A DNA stretch of 64,000 bases, taken from positions 248,001 to 312,000 of the forward strand of contig NZ_BAAAGF010000003.1 of NCBI RefSeq assembly GCF_039524015.1. Direction: 5' to 3'. The notes beneath the pieces are model-generated. The model was not told the origin of the DNA and made no database searches. It saw only the letters and a program-made list of their open reading frames with translations. The position numbers were made by a program, and so were the translations under genes. This document shows positions 53,583 through 63,188 of the stretch, one piece after another (the first letter of the stretch is position 1; the number at the start of each line of letters is the position of its first letter). This DNA is from Gaetbulibacter_B jejuensis. GTDB taxonomy: Bacteria; Bacteroidota; Bacteroidia; Flavobacteriales; Flavobacteriaceae.

Positions 53583-54602
53583 ATGGACAACCTTATACTT
53601 TTTGATAAAGATACTTTAAAAACCATCTTAAAAAAACGCTCAGGCGAAACCAAGTTTGGAGAACAAGTTATTTTACTTCCTAACTCCACTAATATATACG
53701 ATGAATTAGTAAATTTAGATGTTGACTATGTAATTTTTGGTATTTCTGAAGATATTGGAGTCTTTGGAAACCTAGGAAACACAGGGACTTCAAAAGCATG
53801 GGATGCTACAATAAAAATTTTAACAAATATACAAAGTAACGCGTTTTTAAATGCTAGTAAAGTAGTTATCCTAGGTCATTTAGACTATTCTAAATCATTA
53901 CAAAAACTTCAAAACTTAGATAAAACCAACAAAAAGGATATTGCTAAAGCACGTCGAAAAGTAGCTAAAATCGACAAACAAGTTTCACATTTAATCCATC
54001 AAATAGTTAAAGCAGGTAAAACACCAATTGTTATTGGTGGAGGACACAATAATGCCTACGGAAATATTAAAGGAACTTCGCTAGCGCTAAACTCAACAAT
54101 TAACGCTGTAAACTTTGATGCGCATAGCGATTTTAGAGCTGAAGAAGGCAGACACAGTGGCAATGGCTTTAGTTATGCTTACGCTGAAGGCTTTTTGAAA
54201 AACTATTTTGTGTTTGGACTACACGAAAACTATACATCTTCAACTACATTTAAAACTTTAGATAAAGTAAAATCTGTAGCATATAATACTTTTGAGGCTA
54301 TACAAATTAGAAAAGAGCTTAAGTTTAAAGCAGAAATGCAACGTGCTTTAGAGCATGTTTCTGGTACTGCTTTTGGTGTTGAAATAGATTGCGATGCTAT
54401 ATTGAATATTCCAAGCAGTGCAATGACACCAAGTGGTTTTAGCACTAACAAAGCACGACAGTTCGCCACCTTTTTTGGTGCTCACGAAAATGCAAAATAT
54501 TTGCATATTTGCGAAGCTGCTCCTACTCCAGAAACCGAAACCCAAGTTGGAAAATTGATTACTTATTTGATTACCGATTTTATTAAAGCTCATGCAAATT
54601 GA
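53583..54602 (+). CDS. hutG: Formimidoylglutamase
   Basis: A 339-aa member of the arginase/ureohydrolase family with all three binuclear-metal motifs: GGGHNNAYG, NFDAHSDFR and EIDCDAI. It hydrolyses N-formimidoyl-glutamate to glutamate and formamide, the last step of histidine degradation. With hutI nearby, assignment to this pathway rather than to agmatinase or arginase is favoured. The end overlaps the following GNAT gene by 11 bases. Confidence 0.88.
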   Translation: MDNLILFDKDTLKTILKKRSGETKFGEQVILLPNSTNIYDELVNLDVDYVIFGISEDIGVFGNLGNTGTSKAWDATIKILTNIQSNAFLNASKVVILGHLDYSKSLQKLQNLDKTNKKDIAKARRKVAKIDKQVSHLIHQIVKAGKTPIVIGGGHNNAYGNIKGTSLALNSTINAVNFDAHSDFRAEEGRHSGNGFSYAYAEGFLKNYFVFGLHENYTSSTTFKTLDKVKSVAYNTFEAIQIRKELKFKAEMQRALEHVSGTAFGVEIDCDAILNIPSSAMTPSGFSTNKARQFATFFGAHENAKYLHICEAAPTPETETQVGKLITYLITDFIKAHAN

Positions 54603-55056
54603 AATCATCCCCTTTAATACTAGATATTCTCAACATTTTTATGATTTGAATATTGAATGGCTTAAAACCTATTTTTATGTAGAACCTTATGATGAAGAAG
54701 TCTTAAGTAAACCTGAAGAGTACATCATTAATAAAGGCGGTTTTATCTTTTTTGCTAAACTTAATGAAACTATTCTTGGAACTGTTGCGTTAATGCCAAC
54801 AAGCGCTAAAAATGTATTTGAACTTACTAAAATGGCAGTTTCACCAAAACATCGTGGTTATAAAATTGGGCAACAGCTTATGCAATATTGTATAGAATTC
54901 GCAAAACAACATCAGTTTAAAGCTTTAATGTTGTACTCTAACACCAAGTTGGAAAACGCAATTTATATATACCGAAAATATGGTTTTATAGAAATTCCTG
55001 TTGAAAAAAATTCTCCTTATAAACGTAGTGATATAAAGATGATTTTAGAGGTTTGA
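54592..55056 (+). CDS. GNAT family N-acetyltransferase
   Basis: A 154-aa acetyltransferase: KMAVSPKHRGYKIGQQLMQYCIEFAKQ carries the acetyl-CoA loop (RGYKIG) after the ILGTVALM strand, and ALMLYSNTKLENAIYIYRKYGFIEIP closes the fold. The substrate is unknown. It starts inside the end of hutG, which suggests translational coupling. Confidence 0.9.
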   Translation: MQIEIIPFNTRYSQHFYDLNIEWLKTYFYVEPYDEEVLSKPEEYIINKGGFIFFAKLNETILGTVALMPTSAKNVFELTKMAVSPKHRGYKIGQQLMQYCIEFAKQHQFKALMLYSNTKLENAIYIYRKYGFIEIPVEKNSPYKRSDIKMILEV

Positions 55057-55069
55057 AATTAATTTGTCA

Positions 55070-55088
55070 TTCCGCACTTGATGCGGAA
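55070..55088. repeat. REP-like hairpin (TTCCGCA / TGCGGAA)
   Basis: A seven-base stem with a CTTGA loop inside a TGTCATTCCGCAC...GCGGAATCCA context, a type of intergenic repeat often seen in Bacteroidota. It sits between convergent genes, 13 bases after the GNAT stop. Confidence 0.6.
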
Positions 55089-55149
55089 TCCAATCCAATT
55101 AAAATAATATAAATGTTGATAGTTTAAGAATGTAGAAAGAATAGCAACC

Positions 55150-56826
55150 TTAATTCTCAATAGATTTTAAAGAGTCTATTTGACGTTGTAAGCGTTCAAT
55201 TTCTTCAGCATTTTTATCAACTCTAGGGATTGCCAAAACCGAGTCTATAGCTTGCTCAACAATATCAATATCTTTTGTCTCTTCAACAAAATAATACCCA
55301 ATACCTTCACTCGATCTCCAAGCTTCGTTTAATTGGTCATAAACTGTTTTATCCCATTGACTTGGGTGTTTTACATCAATCCAAATAACATCTCTATATT
55401 CAGCATCAATTAAGGCTAAGTCTGGTGTTGCAGAGCCATCAAAATTGTCTGAACCCTCACGAATTGCTGAAATAGTTCCTAAAAAAAACATACGTTTTCT
55501 TCCTGCAATATCTTTTATATAAGGTCTAAATTCAACAGGTTTATTAACTGTCCAGTCAAACTCTTTACGAGACTCTATAACTTTTAAAGGCATTGCCGAA
55601 ACACCTGCATAACCTTGTTTTTTAGCTGCATGATCATAATAATACAGCTTATCAGTTCCGTCTGCAGGAATAAAAACACTAAATGTTAAACTTGTGCGCT
55701 CATCACCTACTGGTTCTAAACCAAACCAATGATACAATCCGCTATAAGCATTGGTATCTGTGTCAGAAAAATCAAAATCAGTTACAAAAGGCTGCTCGTT
55801 TTGATCGTCTGGTAAATCTGGTATCTTGACTGCTGTTTCCATGTTCCAAGGTAGTGGGTCGCTAAAACCTCCAAGGAATTTTAAAGATTCTGCTTGTATG
55901 CGAGATACTTTTTCAGACAATGTATTTTGACGTGTTAAATACGGATGATTGTTCATCTCGTCTGGACTTATATAGGACCCTTTTCCTATTAAAACACGCT
56001 CAAAATAATCGTTAATATCGTGTTCACCATTATCAATAACCATAACACCTCCAAAAGTTGGATAAGGAAACAAGAAGCCTTTCCATTTTATCAAACTCAC
56101 TACTTCTACCCATTTTCCGGAATCGTTTTTCATATAAAACACATCTCCAGGTTCATAATTAAACAACATCCAAGGGTTGAAACGTTGCACTACTGCGTTG
56201 TAAGTGTTTCTACTAAATTTTAAAGACTCACCTATTGAAAACACTACAGGAATACGATTTTCACTTGAAAACCTAGGAAATGGTGTTGTACTAGAGACTG
56301 AAAAAACCTCTTCGGTATTATCGCTTATTTGCTGTAATGTATATTTTTCTGAAGGTTGAATGGCCATAGTCCATTTGTTTTCGCCATCGACACGAACTAA
56401 GTGAGGTAACGACACATCTTTAGTCTCTCCTACACTTTCGTTTGCCATTGAGAAAATGTTACGAAGAGGTTGTATACGCTCGTTTTGAGTTAGAGGAAGC
56501 TCGTTGATTTCAACTTTATTTAAATGATTAAAGACATTGTAGGTTTTCATGTAATCATACATTTTAAAATGCCATCCAACCATATAGAGCAAACCAAAAA
56601 ACACAAGCAAAATACCTAAAATACCTAATCGACCACCTGTACTTGCTGTTTTTCTAAACTTTCGTAATCCAAAAAACAAGACTATACCACTTAACAGAAT
56701 AATAAAAATGTATTTTCTAAGAAATAATAAAACTGGTTGATAATCGTCCCTAAAGAAGAATAATGCCAACACTAATAAAATGTAAGTTAAAATTGCAGGC
56801 TTTCCGTTTTTCCAGAATAATCTCAT
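55150..56826 (-). CDS. Large membrane-anchored protein, last gene of the AAA+ operon
   Basis: A 558-aa protein with three N-terminal hydrophobic helices (about 11-26, 38-54 and 68-85, the second followed by a basic loop) and a long extracytoplasmic-looking domain with mixed beta strands (PRFSSENRIPVVFSIGESLKFSRNTYNAVVQRF, FLFPYPTFGGVMVIDNGEHDIN, WFGLEPVGDERTSLTFSVFIPADG). The C-terminus is a coiled coil (NAEEIERLQRQIDSL). No family recognised. It starts 25 bases after the 177-aa membrane protein gene in the same direction. Confidence 0.78.
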   Translation of the reverse strand: MRLFWKNGKPAILTYILLVLALFFFRDDYQPVLLFLRKYIFIILLSGIVLFFGLRKFRKTASTGGRLGILGILLVFFGLLYMVGWHFKMYDYMKTYNVFNHLNKVEINELPLTQNERIQPLRNIFSMANESVGETKDVSLPHLVRVDGENKWTMAIQPSEKYTLQQISDNTEEVFSVSSTTPFPRFSSENRIPVVFSIGESLKFSRNTYNAVVQRFNPWMLFNYEPGDVFYMKNDSGKWVEVVSLIKWKGFLFPYPTFGGVMVIDNGEHDINDYFERVLIGKGSYISPDEMNNHPYLTRQNTLSEKVSRIQAESLKFLGGFSDPLPWNMETAVKIPDLPDDQNEQPFVTDFDFSDTDTNAYSGLYHWFGLEPVGDERTSLTFSVFIPADGTDKLYYYDHAAKKQGYAGVSAMPLKVIESRKEFDWTVNKPVEFRPYIKDIAGRKRMFFLGTISAIREGSDNFDGSATPDLALIDAEYRDVIWIDVKHPSQWDKTVYDQLNEAWRSSEGIGYYFVEETKDIDIVEQAIDSVLAIPRVDKNAEEIERLQRQIDSLKSIEN

Positions 56827-56851
56827 GTTTAGTTTTTAGTTGTTAGTGAAT

Positions 56852-57385
56852 TTACATCAATCCTTTATCCTTCAAGCGTTCACGAGCACTTTTCTCGTTA
56901 GGTTTTGGTGCTTCAACTTCAGGTTTAATGTCTTCTTCGATTTCAGCGTCTTTAGTTCTTAAGTCTTCAATAAAGTCTTTTCCTTTTTCAACAGCGTCAT
57001 CAAACTTATCTTCTAAAGAATCACTTTTCTCCTCAATAATTTTAGTTGATTTAATTACAAAATTTGCAATGTAAGTTCCTACAAGTGTACCAACAATAAC
57101 TGAAGCAAAAGCTGAAACTCCATTATAGCTTCCAAAGATTTGAAACGGAGTTAAAAATTGAACAGCCACAGCTACAACCAAAAATAAGGCTACAACAAAA
57201 ATTAATCTAGGTATAAAGGTTTGCTTATAAATGAATCCTTTTTTACTATCAGGCTTCATTTGTAACTCTTTACTGTTTACAATTTTATTCACAAAACGAT
57301 ATGCTCCATTACCATTAGACTCTCTCCAATACAAGAAAATGCCAAAAAGTATAGCAGCTATAAAAATTACAAGATCTAGTCCCAT
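56852..57385 (-). CDS. Small membrane protein with acidic/basic cytosolic tail, AAA+ operon
   Basis: The 177-aa product has one N-terminal helix (about 4-20), two more hydrophobic segments (about 60-80 and 87-112) and a charged tail (about 120-177; SDSLEDKFDDAVEKGKDFIEDL ... KSARERLKDKGLM) that is probably helical and cytosolic. I do not recognise the family. Gaps of 46 bases upstream and 25 downstream place it in the operon. Confidence 0.75.
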   Translation of the reverse strand: MGLDLVIFIAAILFGIFLYWRESNGNGAYRFVNKIVNSKELQMKPDSKKGFIYKQTFIPRLIFVVALFLVVAVAVQFLTPFQIFGSYNGVSAFASVIVGTLVGTYIANFVIKSTKIIEEKSDSLEDKFDDAVEKGKDFIEDLRTKDAEIEEDIKPEVEAPKPNEKSARERLKDKGLM

Positions 57386-57431
57386 GTGTTTGTTTTTTAA
57401 GTGAATGCTTTATAAAATTAGTCTATTTTAT

Positions 57432-58667
57432 TTAAATATTGTTACGTATCGTGTCAATTACCCAATCTTTAAACGAGTCATCCCAAGTCTCATAGGTTTT
57501 ATAAAACTGTTCTTTATCATACCAATACAAAAACAACACATCCTTTGGAGAAACATTTATTAAAAGCTTCCATATTAAATCTTGATGCATTGGCTCTAAA
57601 GATGAATGAGGTTGGTGTAATGCATGGTATAGATCAACATCTACCATGTCCTTTAATTTATACTCGTTGCTAACTTCTAAGCGTTCTAAATATAACTCTA
57701 CACTATTAATTTTTTTAAGTGCATTGATATCAATTTTATTTAAATAACTCTTATATAAAATTTTACTCTCAAATATTTCTTTTAGAGAGTGTTGAGTCTC
57801 TTTAAGTTGTTGAGAGAGTTCATATTTTTTTACACGATCGTATCTTGGGGTTTTAATCACTTCATCCAAATCGCATTCAGCAATTAAATGATTTCGTAGT
57901 TTTTCAATTAATTCATCATGATTGATATGGTACATCAACACATCATGTGTAGTATCATTAATAGCTTCTTTGTACCATTTTTCATCTTCAAACACGATAA
58001 TATCCGAAATAAAATCGCGTAACACATACACACCTCCAAAAGCTCTTGTATAAAACGAACTCACACTATATTGAAGTTCTGGTAATTCTAAATCCCTGTT
58101 ACGCAAATCTCCATAGGTATTTGCCGATTGCAATAATTTTTCGTGTAAGGTTTCATCAATAAAATTATTACCTTCTTTAAACTGCTCAATAAGTTCGTGT
58201 TGTTTTTTTTGTGCTTTATTAAGGTTGTTTATTAACCTAAAATGAATGTTTATAGTTTTGTATTTTAAAACATCCATAGGTCCATAAAATGCATCGATAC
58301 CTTGATCAAAATCGAGACAAATTGCCGAGTCTCTAGTTATATCGTTTATTTTATTACCATAGGTTTTAAAAACCAATTTCATTAACTCTCTGTCAAACGT
58401 ATGTGTAGGCAAATAGACAGGTTTTCCTTTTTGCAACGGAGAAATAATAATGGCATGTGCATTGGCTTCGCCATGGTTTAAGTAAAGTAATTCCTTTTTT
58501 TCTTCAGCAATTTCAGGACTCCAACCTATACCATCAATTGAAAAACTAGTAAGCTTTGTTGGCGAAAACCCTAATGTTTTTAAACACTGATTATAACGCT
58601 CAACCAACTTACCACTTACAGGAAGTAGTTCACTTTGATATAGATTTGCTGCTTTTAGTTTTTGCAT
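57432..58667 (-). CDS. Soluble protein of unknown function, coupled to the AAA+ ATPase
   Basis: A 411-aa protein without signal or membrane helices. The N-terminal half contains GIGWSPEIAEEKKELLYLNHGEANAHAIIISP and QKGKPVYLPTHTFDRELMKLV; the C-terminal half is helical (LKETQHSLKEIFESKILYKSYLNKIDINALKKINSVELYLERLEV). Its start overlaps the ATPase stop by one base (TAATG), so the two are translationally coupled and probably interact. No family recognised. Confidence 0.78.
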   Translation of the reverse strand: MQKLKAANLYQSELLPVSGKLVERYNQCLKTLGFSPTKLTSFSIDGIGWSPEIAEEKKELLYLNHGEANAHAIIISPLQKGKPVYLPTHTFDRELMKLVFKTYGNKINDITRDSAICLDFDQGIDAFYGPMDVLKYKTINIHFRLINNLNKAQKKQHELIEQFKEGNNFIDETLHEKLLQSANTYGDLRNRDLELPELQYSVSSFYTRAFGGVYVLRDFISDIIVFEDEKWYKEAINDTTHDVLMYHINHDELIEKLRNHLIAECDLDEVIKTPRYDRVKKYELSQQLKETQHSLKEIFESKILYKSYLNKIDINALKKINSVELYLERLEVSNEYKLKDMVDVDLYHALHQPHSSLEPMHQDLIWKLLINVSPKDVLFLYWYDKEQFYKTYETWDDSFKDWVIDTIRNNI

Positions 58668-60631
58668 TAATCGTTCTTTTTGTCAAACTGAGTTCTTGCT
58701 TCCAATTCAATATTAAGCTGATTAACTCTTGCATCAACTTTTCGTTTAAAATCGGTATCTGCAATAGTTGCTACATTATCTAGGTATCTAATAACTTCTT
58801 GTTTTCTTATATCAGAAAAATCAAGCCCTTTCATATTAGCACGCATGAGTTCCTGAAGCATTCCTAATTTAGTATCATAATCTTTTTTGAAATAGATTTC
58901 AGGATTGTCAAACCAATCTTGTTCTAAGTCAAAGTCAGTTAAACGCAATGAAATTGCCGATTGTATATTACGAACATCACGCGATGAAAAGAATGGAAAT
59001 ATCTTCTGGATTTCAGTATATAATGATGCATAAAACATGTGGTCTTCAAAGCGATGCATTTTTTCTACTTTTTCAAAAGTTTCCATAACACGCTCTTCTG
59101 AAGGTTTTTCAACAGCTTTTAAAATGTCTCCCATGTTTTTAGCCAAACCTTGATCGCTTAAATAAGTGTAAGCCTCTGGATTGTTCATATTTACAAAATC
59201 AGGCATAGTGTCTTGTAATTTTCGCCACCACAAATGATCTTGATCTAAAAAGTCTTGTTCAGTACGTGCTCCATCAATTTTAAATCGTCCTTGAACACGT
59301 GAAATTACTGCTTTATCCAACATTTCTGGAAGGTTAGTAAACAATCCAATTGAGCTATTACCGTAATTAACAGCATAAGCACCTTCGGTATATCTTAAAA
59401 ACACACCTATAACTTCTTTTACACCTGCCGAAACACCTTGTGCAGTTCGTTCTTGAAGATTATTTTCGGCATCATCAATTGGAGCAAAAATGAGTTTTGA
59501 AGGATCTTGTAATGGTTTCATCCACTCTACCATTTTTTCGGCAGATCCACCTTGAAATGTTGATATCAACGTATCAGGCATTGGATGAAATAAAAATGGA
59601 ATATCGAGATTGTCACAATGCTCTTTTAAGCGTGTAGCAATAGCTGCAATAAGCATACTTTTTCCTGTTCCTGGAATTCCGTAACCCATAAACACTGGCA
59701 TAAAACCTCCTAACTCCTGAAACGGATTCTTTTTTGCTGTAAAATCGTAGCTTAACATACGCTCGGTTAAACGTCGTGCAAAGTGTTTTGCATCTCTGTT
59801 ACCTACTATTTGTTCAAATTGAATTTTATTAAACTCTACACTTTTGGCAGCTCCTGCAAATACATTGTCCCAACCAGATACGGCAAAGTCCGATTTTTCT
59901 AATTTATAGGTTCTATCTAAAATAGTTTCGGTGTACTCCAACGTGCTTTTACGCATTTGGATTTCGTCTATTAAAGCTTCAAAATACACAACCGTAAAAT
60001 CGGTAACGTCTTTATCACTTTTTATAATATCTGGATGCGACAAATACTTGTCGTAATAGTACAGACAACACGAAATTCCTTTTAATGGTGATAACAAAGA
60101 TACTTCTGGCAGACCTGCAAATTTTTGTTTCATAACGCTTAAATCATCTGAAGCAATGGTTTTAAGGTTATGCAAAATATTGTAAGCCGTAGCATATAGC
60201 ATAAAGGCTGTTGCGGTTTGCATTTTGCTTTCGTACTCTCGTTTTCCTGAAGTATCTAAAGCAGATTTTCGCTCGTTTAAACTTGATAATCCTGAAGCAT
60301 CGTAGTAACTGTCTTTTATCCAAATACCCAAAGTAACACCTTCTTGAACTGCAAATAAGGTTTGGTTTAAGTGAATTGGAATAGCAACAGAGTCTGGTAA
60401 TAAGCGCTTTTTTAAAGCTAATATAGTTTTTGAAACTGAAGTCAGCTCAACATTGCTTCCATTATTGGCACGTGACAAATACAGTAAAATAGATTCATCT
60501 TTAGCATCTTTATCTTTGTTTTTTGCACGTTGACCTTGCTCCCACTGTACACTTTTTAAATAGGATGTTGCTTCATCACGAAGCATATCAAGTTCGGTTT
60601 GCTTTATAGGAAATGTTGAGTTGTGTTCCAT
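58667..60631 (-). CDS. AAA+ ATPase of an uncharacterised operon
   Basis: A 654-aa protein whose AAA domain spans about 265-520: Walker A GIPGTGKS (318-325), a pore-loop-like STFQGGSAEKM (about 357-367), Walker B LIFAPIDDAEN (380-390; two Asp, then Glu), sensor-1 Asn in GLFTNLPEML and arginine-finger-like SRVQGRF (444-450). This is the classic AAA clade pattern of hexameric unfoldases. The N-terminal 260 residues have no recognised domain and include FMLYATAYNILHN. The second-region helices follow the ATPase core. It is the third gene of a six-gene leftward operon. Confidence 0.87.
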   Translation of the reverse strand: MEHNSTFPIKQTELDMLRDEATSYLKSVQWEQGQRAKNKDKDAKDESILLYLSRANNGSNVELTSVSKTILALKKRLLPDSVAIPIHLNQTLFAVQEGVTLGIWIKDSYYDASGLSSLNERKSALDTSGKREYESKMQTATAFMLYATAYNILHNLKTIASDDLSVMKQKFAGLPEVSLLSPLKGISCCLYYYDKYLSHPDIIKSDKDVTDFTVVYFEALIDEIQMRKSTLEYTETILDRTYKLEKSDFAVSGWDNVFAGAAKSVEFNKIQFEQIVGNRDAKHFARRLTERMLSYDFTAKKNPFQELGGFMPVFMGYGIPGTGKSMLIAAIATRLKEHCDNLDIPFLFHPMPDTLISTFQGGSAEKMVEWMKPLQDPSKLIFAPIDDAENNLQERTAQGVSAGVKEVIGVFLRYTEGAYAVNYGNSSIGLFTNLPEMLDKAVISRVQGRFKIDGARTEQDFLDQDHLWWRKLQDTMPDFVNMNNPEAYTYLSDQGLAKNMGDILKAVEKPSEERVMETFEKVEKMHRFEDHMFYASLYTEIQKIFPFFSSRDVRNIQSAISLRLTDFDLEQDWFDNPEIYFKKDYDTKLGMLQELMRANMKGLDFSDIRKQEVIRYLDNVATIADTDFKRKVDARVNQLNIELEARTQFDKKND

Positions 60632-60644
60632 GTTTCTATTTTGT

Positions 60645-60716
60645 CGTCATCGAGAATGAAATGAAGCAACCTCTTGCTTAAAAGAGAACCACGTCACTTT
60701 CTTCCTCGTTATGACG
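60645..60716. repeat. REP-like inverted repeat inside the AAA+ operon
   Basis: The ends CGTCATCGAG and CTCGTTATGACG form imperfect inverted repeats around a CTCTT / AAGAG inner stem. This resembles the long REP-type repeats of Bacteroidota (CGTCATTGCGAGG...). It lies between the 352-aa gene and the ATPase and contributes the last codons (Thr-Ser-stop) of the former. Confidence 0.62.
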
Positions 60717-61767
60717 TTGTTTTTTTAATTTTTAATTCAGAAACCTGAATAGGCGGTTTAGCTAGTCTATTCATGATTTCAGGTGTTTTGTTATACAGCA
60801 TTTGAATAATACGATGTGGTGCAAATACATATTTTTGATGTATAGGTTCGCTCCACTTTTGTAAGGTTTGCTTATTGAAAAAGCTACCTTCTTTAAACTC
60901 ACTTCCTGAGAATACTTCGTCAATACTCAGTGACAGTGCATACGACTCTAGACTTAATTCTTTTTTGGCAATACCTTCTAAAATGGCATGTGTGATTTCA
61001 TTCTCGTCTTTTGCAAATACATTATGAAAAGGGCCTAAATCTATTCGTTTAATGTGTTTTGGATGTACTTCAGGCAGTTTTCTGTCTATTCCATAAGCCA
61101 TAGTGTCTAAATCCATATCTCTGTCGGCAGTGGTCTTTAAGACTTCGTAAATTTTATCTCTGTCTTTTAACAGATTTCGTCCTCCACTATAATCAAAGTA
61201 CATGAAACATATAAATGGCCTATTATGTGCTACATCATAAAAACTCCAACTGGTCATAAACTCTGGTGAAACGCCTTTAGGTGTTTCCATAATGCGACCT
61301 TGTACAAAACGATTAAAAATATACTTTTGCTCTACTGAGGTGTAATAAACTATTGAAGCCGCTTGAAACAGTTTTTCTCGTTTTATGGGTTGTTTTTTAT
61401 GAAGTAACTCATGTAAAAACTCATCTTGTAATTGACTAACATCTTTGAGTTTAGAAATGTAGTCTTCTTTTAAGGATAAATCATTAAAAAGATACCTGAA
61501 CTCCAAATAGTTAGGAAAACCTGAATCGGTTAAATCTACTTTCATATTGTCTTCATCGTCGTACATATATTTAATACGCATAGCTTCGACTGAATACAAT
61601 AACAAATCACAAAACTGCTTAAAATAAACAACTTCTTGTGTGCTACATAATCCTTGATTTTGAACACTTACAATGAGTTCCTTTAGGGCAAAGTCTACCA
61701 TTTTATGATAGAATACATATTGCGCTTTGGAGTCTAGTGTAGCGGAATCTAAAGGAGTTACAATCAT
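60709..61767 (-). CDS. Soluble protein of unknown function, AAA+ operon
   Basis: A 352-aa protein without signal peptide or membrane helices. Recognisable stretches are KMVDFALKELIVSVQNQGL, YLEFRYLFNDLSLKEDYISKL, FICFMYFDYSGGRNLLKDRDKIYEVL and LDLGPFHNVFAKDENEITHA-like sequence near residue 240. No family recognised. The final residues (TTS) are encoded inside a REP-like element. It lies 77 bases before the ATPase gene, same strand. Confidence 0.76.
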   Translation of the reverse strand: MIVTPLDSATLDSKAQYVFYHKMVDFALKELIVSVQNQGLCSTQEVVYFKQFCDLLLYSVEAMRIKYMYDDEDNMKVDLTDSGFPNYLEFRYLFNDLSLKEDYISKLKDVSQLQDEFLHELLHKKQPIKREKLFQAASIVYYTSVEQKYIFNRFVQGRIMETPKGVSPEFMTSWSFYDVAHNRPFICFMYFDYSGGRNLLKDRDKIYEVLKTTADRDMDLDTMAYGIDRKLPEVHPKHIKRIDLGPFHNVFAKDENEITHAILEGIAKKELSLESYALSLSIDEVFSGSEFKEGSFFNKQTLQKWSEPIHQKYVFAPHRIIQMLYNKTPEIMNRLAKPPIQVSELKIKKTTS

Positions 61768-61850
61768 GTTTTGAGTTTGCAGTGAACAGTATTCGGTTTG
61801 CAGTCAATTATAAAAATACTGCTAACTGCAAACTGAATACCAATTACTTT

Positions 61851-63188
61851 TTAAGATAATAAGTCGTCATTATTTTCAGGCTTTTTGTCGCCAGTTGGCT
61901 CTCCTTCACCTGAAGGTTTATTAGCATCTGCCTTATAGTAATCTTCAAAAATTTCTTTCATATCAATACCATAACGCTCAGCAAAATTCTTTTGAATTTC
62001 AGAATCTTTGGTACGAATTTCCTGTAACGCTTCAGCATAACTGCTGTAAACACCTTGCATTACTTTTTCATGCACAGGAATATTATCCATCATTTCTTGA
62101 CGTGCTTTAGCACTTGCTGTATGCATTGATGCAAGAGTTTCTCCAATATGTTCATCAGTTTTTACACCTAAATGCTCTAAAATAGCTGCAAATTCTTGGT
62201 CAGTTCGCGCTTTTAAAGCCACTACGTAACCGTCGTAATATTTTAAACGCTCTTCAGTATCACTCTTTAATTTTGCACGATGTGTTTGTAAATTACTACG
62301 TAAAGAGGTTAATACCTTGATGGTTAAGTTATGCTTATGCACAAAACTGTCTTTACTTGCAGCAAGCGTTGTATAGGCATTTTTAAGTCCTTCAAGCTCT
62401 TCTACTTTTTGCTCTAAAGTGGTTACTTTACCAACAGCTTCAGCATATTCAGCAGATTGCTTATCTACAATTTCTTCTAACTCTTGACGTGCTTGTTTTA
62501 GTAAAGCATAGTTTTCTTCAAGCTTTGCTTCTACTTCTTTCTTCTTCTCTAAAGCTTTTGTATGGTTTTTTGTAGCTTCAACAATCGCGTCTTGAAGTTT
62601 GTCTTCAACTTCTTTAATTTCTACTTCACGATCTTTTAAACGCTTTACAGCTGCCTGACTTTTAAACGATAACTCATTTAATAAAGTTTGTACATCTGCC
62701 GATTCTATACGTTGCTGAAACATTGCTTTGGCTTTGTTATCAGCTTCGTCACGAGATTTTTGGGCAGCAGCAAGCTCGTCTTGTGCTTTTTTGATTTTGC
62801 TTTTTCTTCCCCAAAGGTTATTCCACCAAGTATCTGGTTTAGCTTCGGCATCTTCTAGTTCAACTCTTGCGCGTTCTAGACGTTTTATGGCATTGTCAAT
62901 GATTTTTTGCTCATCAGCATTTAAGCTAGAGAAATCTTCAAAAATAATCCCAACTTCGTCTTGATAATCAGTTAAATCTTTAATGGCATCTAGTAAAGAC
63001 GTTCTATCTTTTTCTGCCATATGCACTACATCGTCCAATGTTGCATTAAGTATTTTTTGACGCACTTCAGGATCATCTTCCTGTGCCAATTTAGATTTCA
63101 TAGTGTCAATGGCTTTTCCCCAATTAACATCTACTTTTTCCTGTTTTTCATTGGAATTGGTTTCTAATAAATCAAAATCATCAGACAT
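61851..63188 (-). CDS. Long coiled-coil protein, first gene of the AAA+ operon
   Basis: The 445-aa product has an acidic N-terminus, a DTWWNNLWGRKSKIKKAQDEL segment near 115-140 and heptad-rich helices through most of 140-300 (VEIKEVEDKLQDAIVEATK, KKKEVEAKLEENYALLKQARQELEEIV), then a helical C-terminal half and a Gly/Pro/Glu/Asp-rich tail. There is no signal peptide or membrane segment. The overall plan recalls TelA-type toxic-anion-resistance proteins, but I cannot confirm homology. Gap to the next gene 83 bases. Confidence 0.78.
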   Translation of the reverse strand: MSDDFDLLETNSNEKQEKVDVNWGKAIDTMKSKLAQEDDPEVRQKILNATLDDVVHMAEKDRTSLLDAIKDLTDYQDEVGIIFEDFSSLNADEQKIIDNAIKRLERARVELEDAEAKPDTWWNNLWGRKSKIKKAQDELAAAQKSRDEADNKAKAMFQQRIESADVQTLLNELSFKSQAAVKRLKDREVEIKEVEDKLQDAIVEATKNHTKALEKKKEVEAKLEENYALLKQARQELEEIVDKQSAEYAEAVGKVTTLEQKVEELEGLKNAYTTLAASKDSFVHKHNLTIKVLTSLRSNLQTHRAKLKSDTEERLKYYDGYVVALKARTDQEFAAILEHLGVKTDEHIGETLASMHTASAKARQEMMDNIPVHEKVMQGVYSSYAEALQEIRTKDSEIQKNFAERYGIDMKEIFEDYYKADANKPSGEGEPTGDKKPENNDDLLS

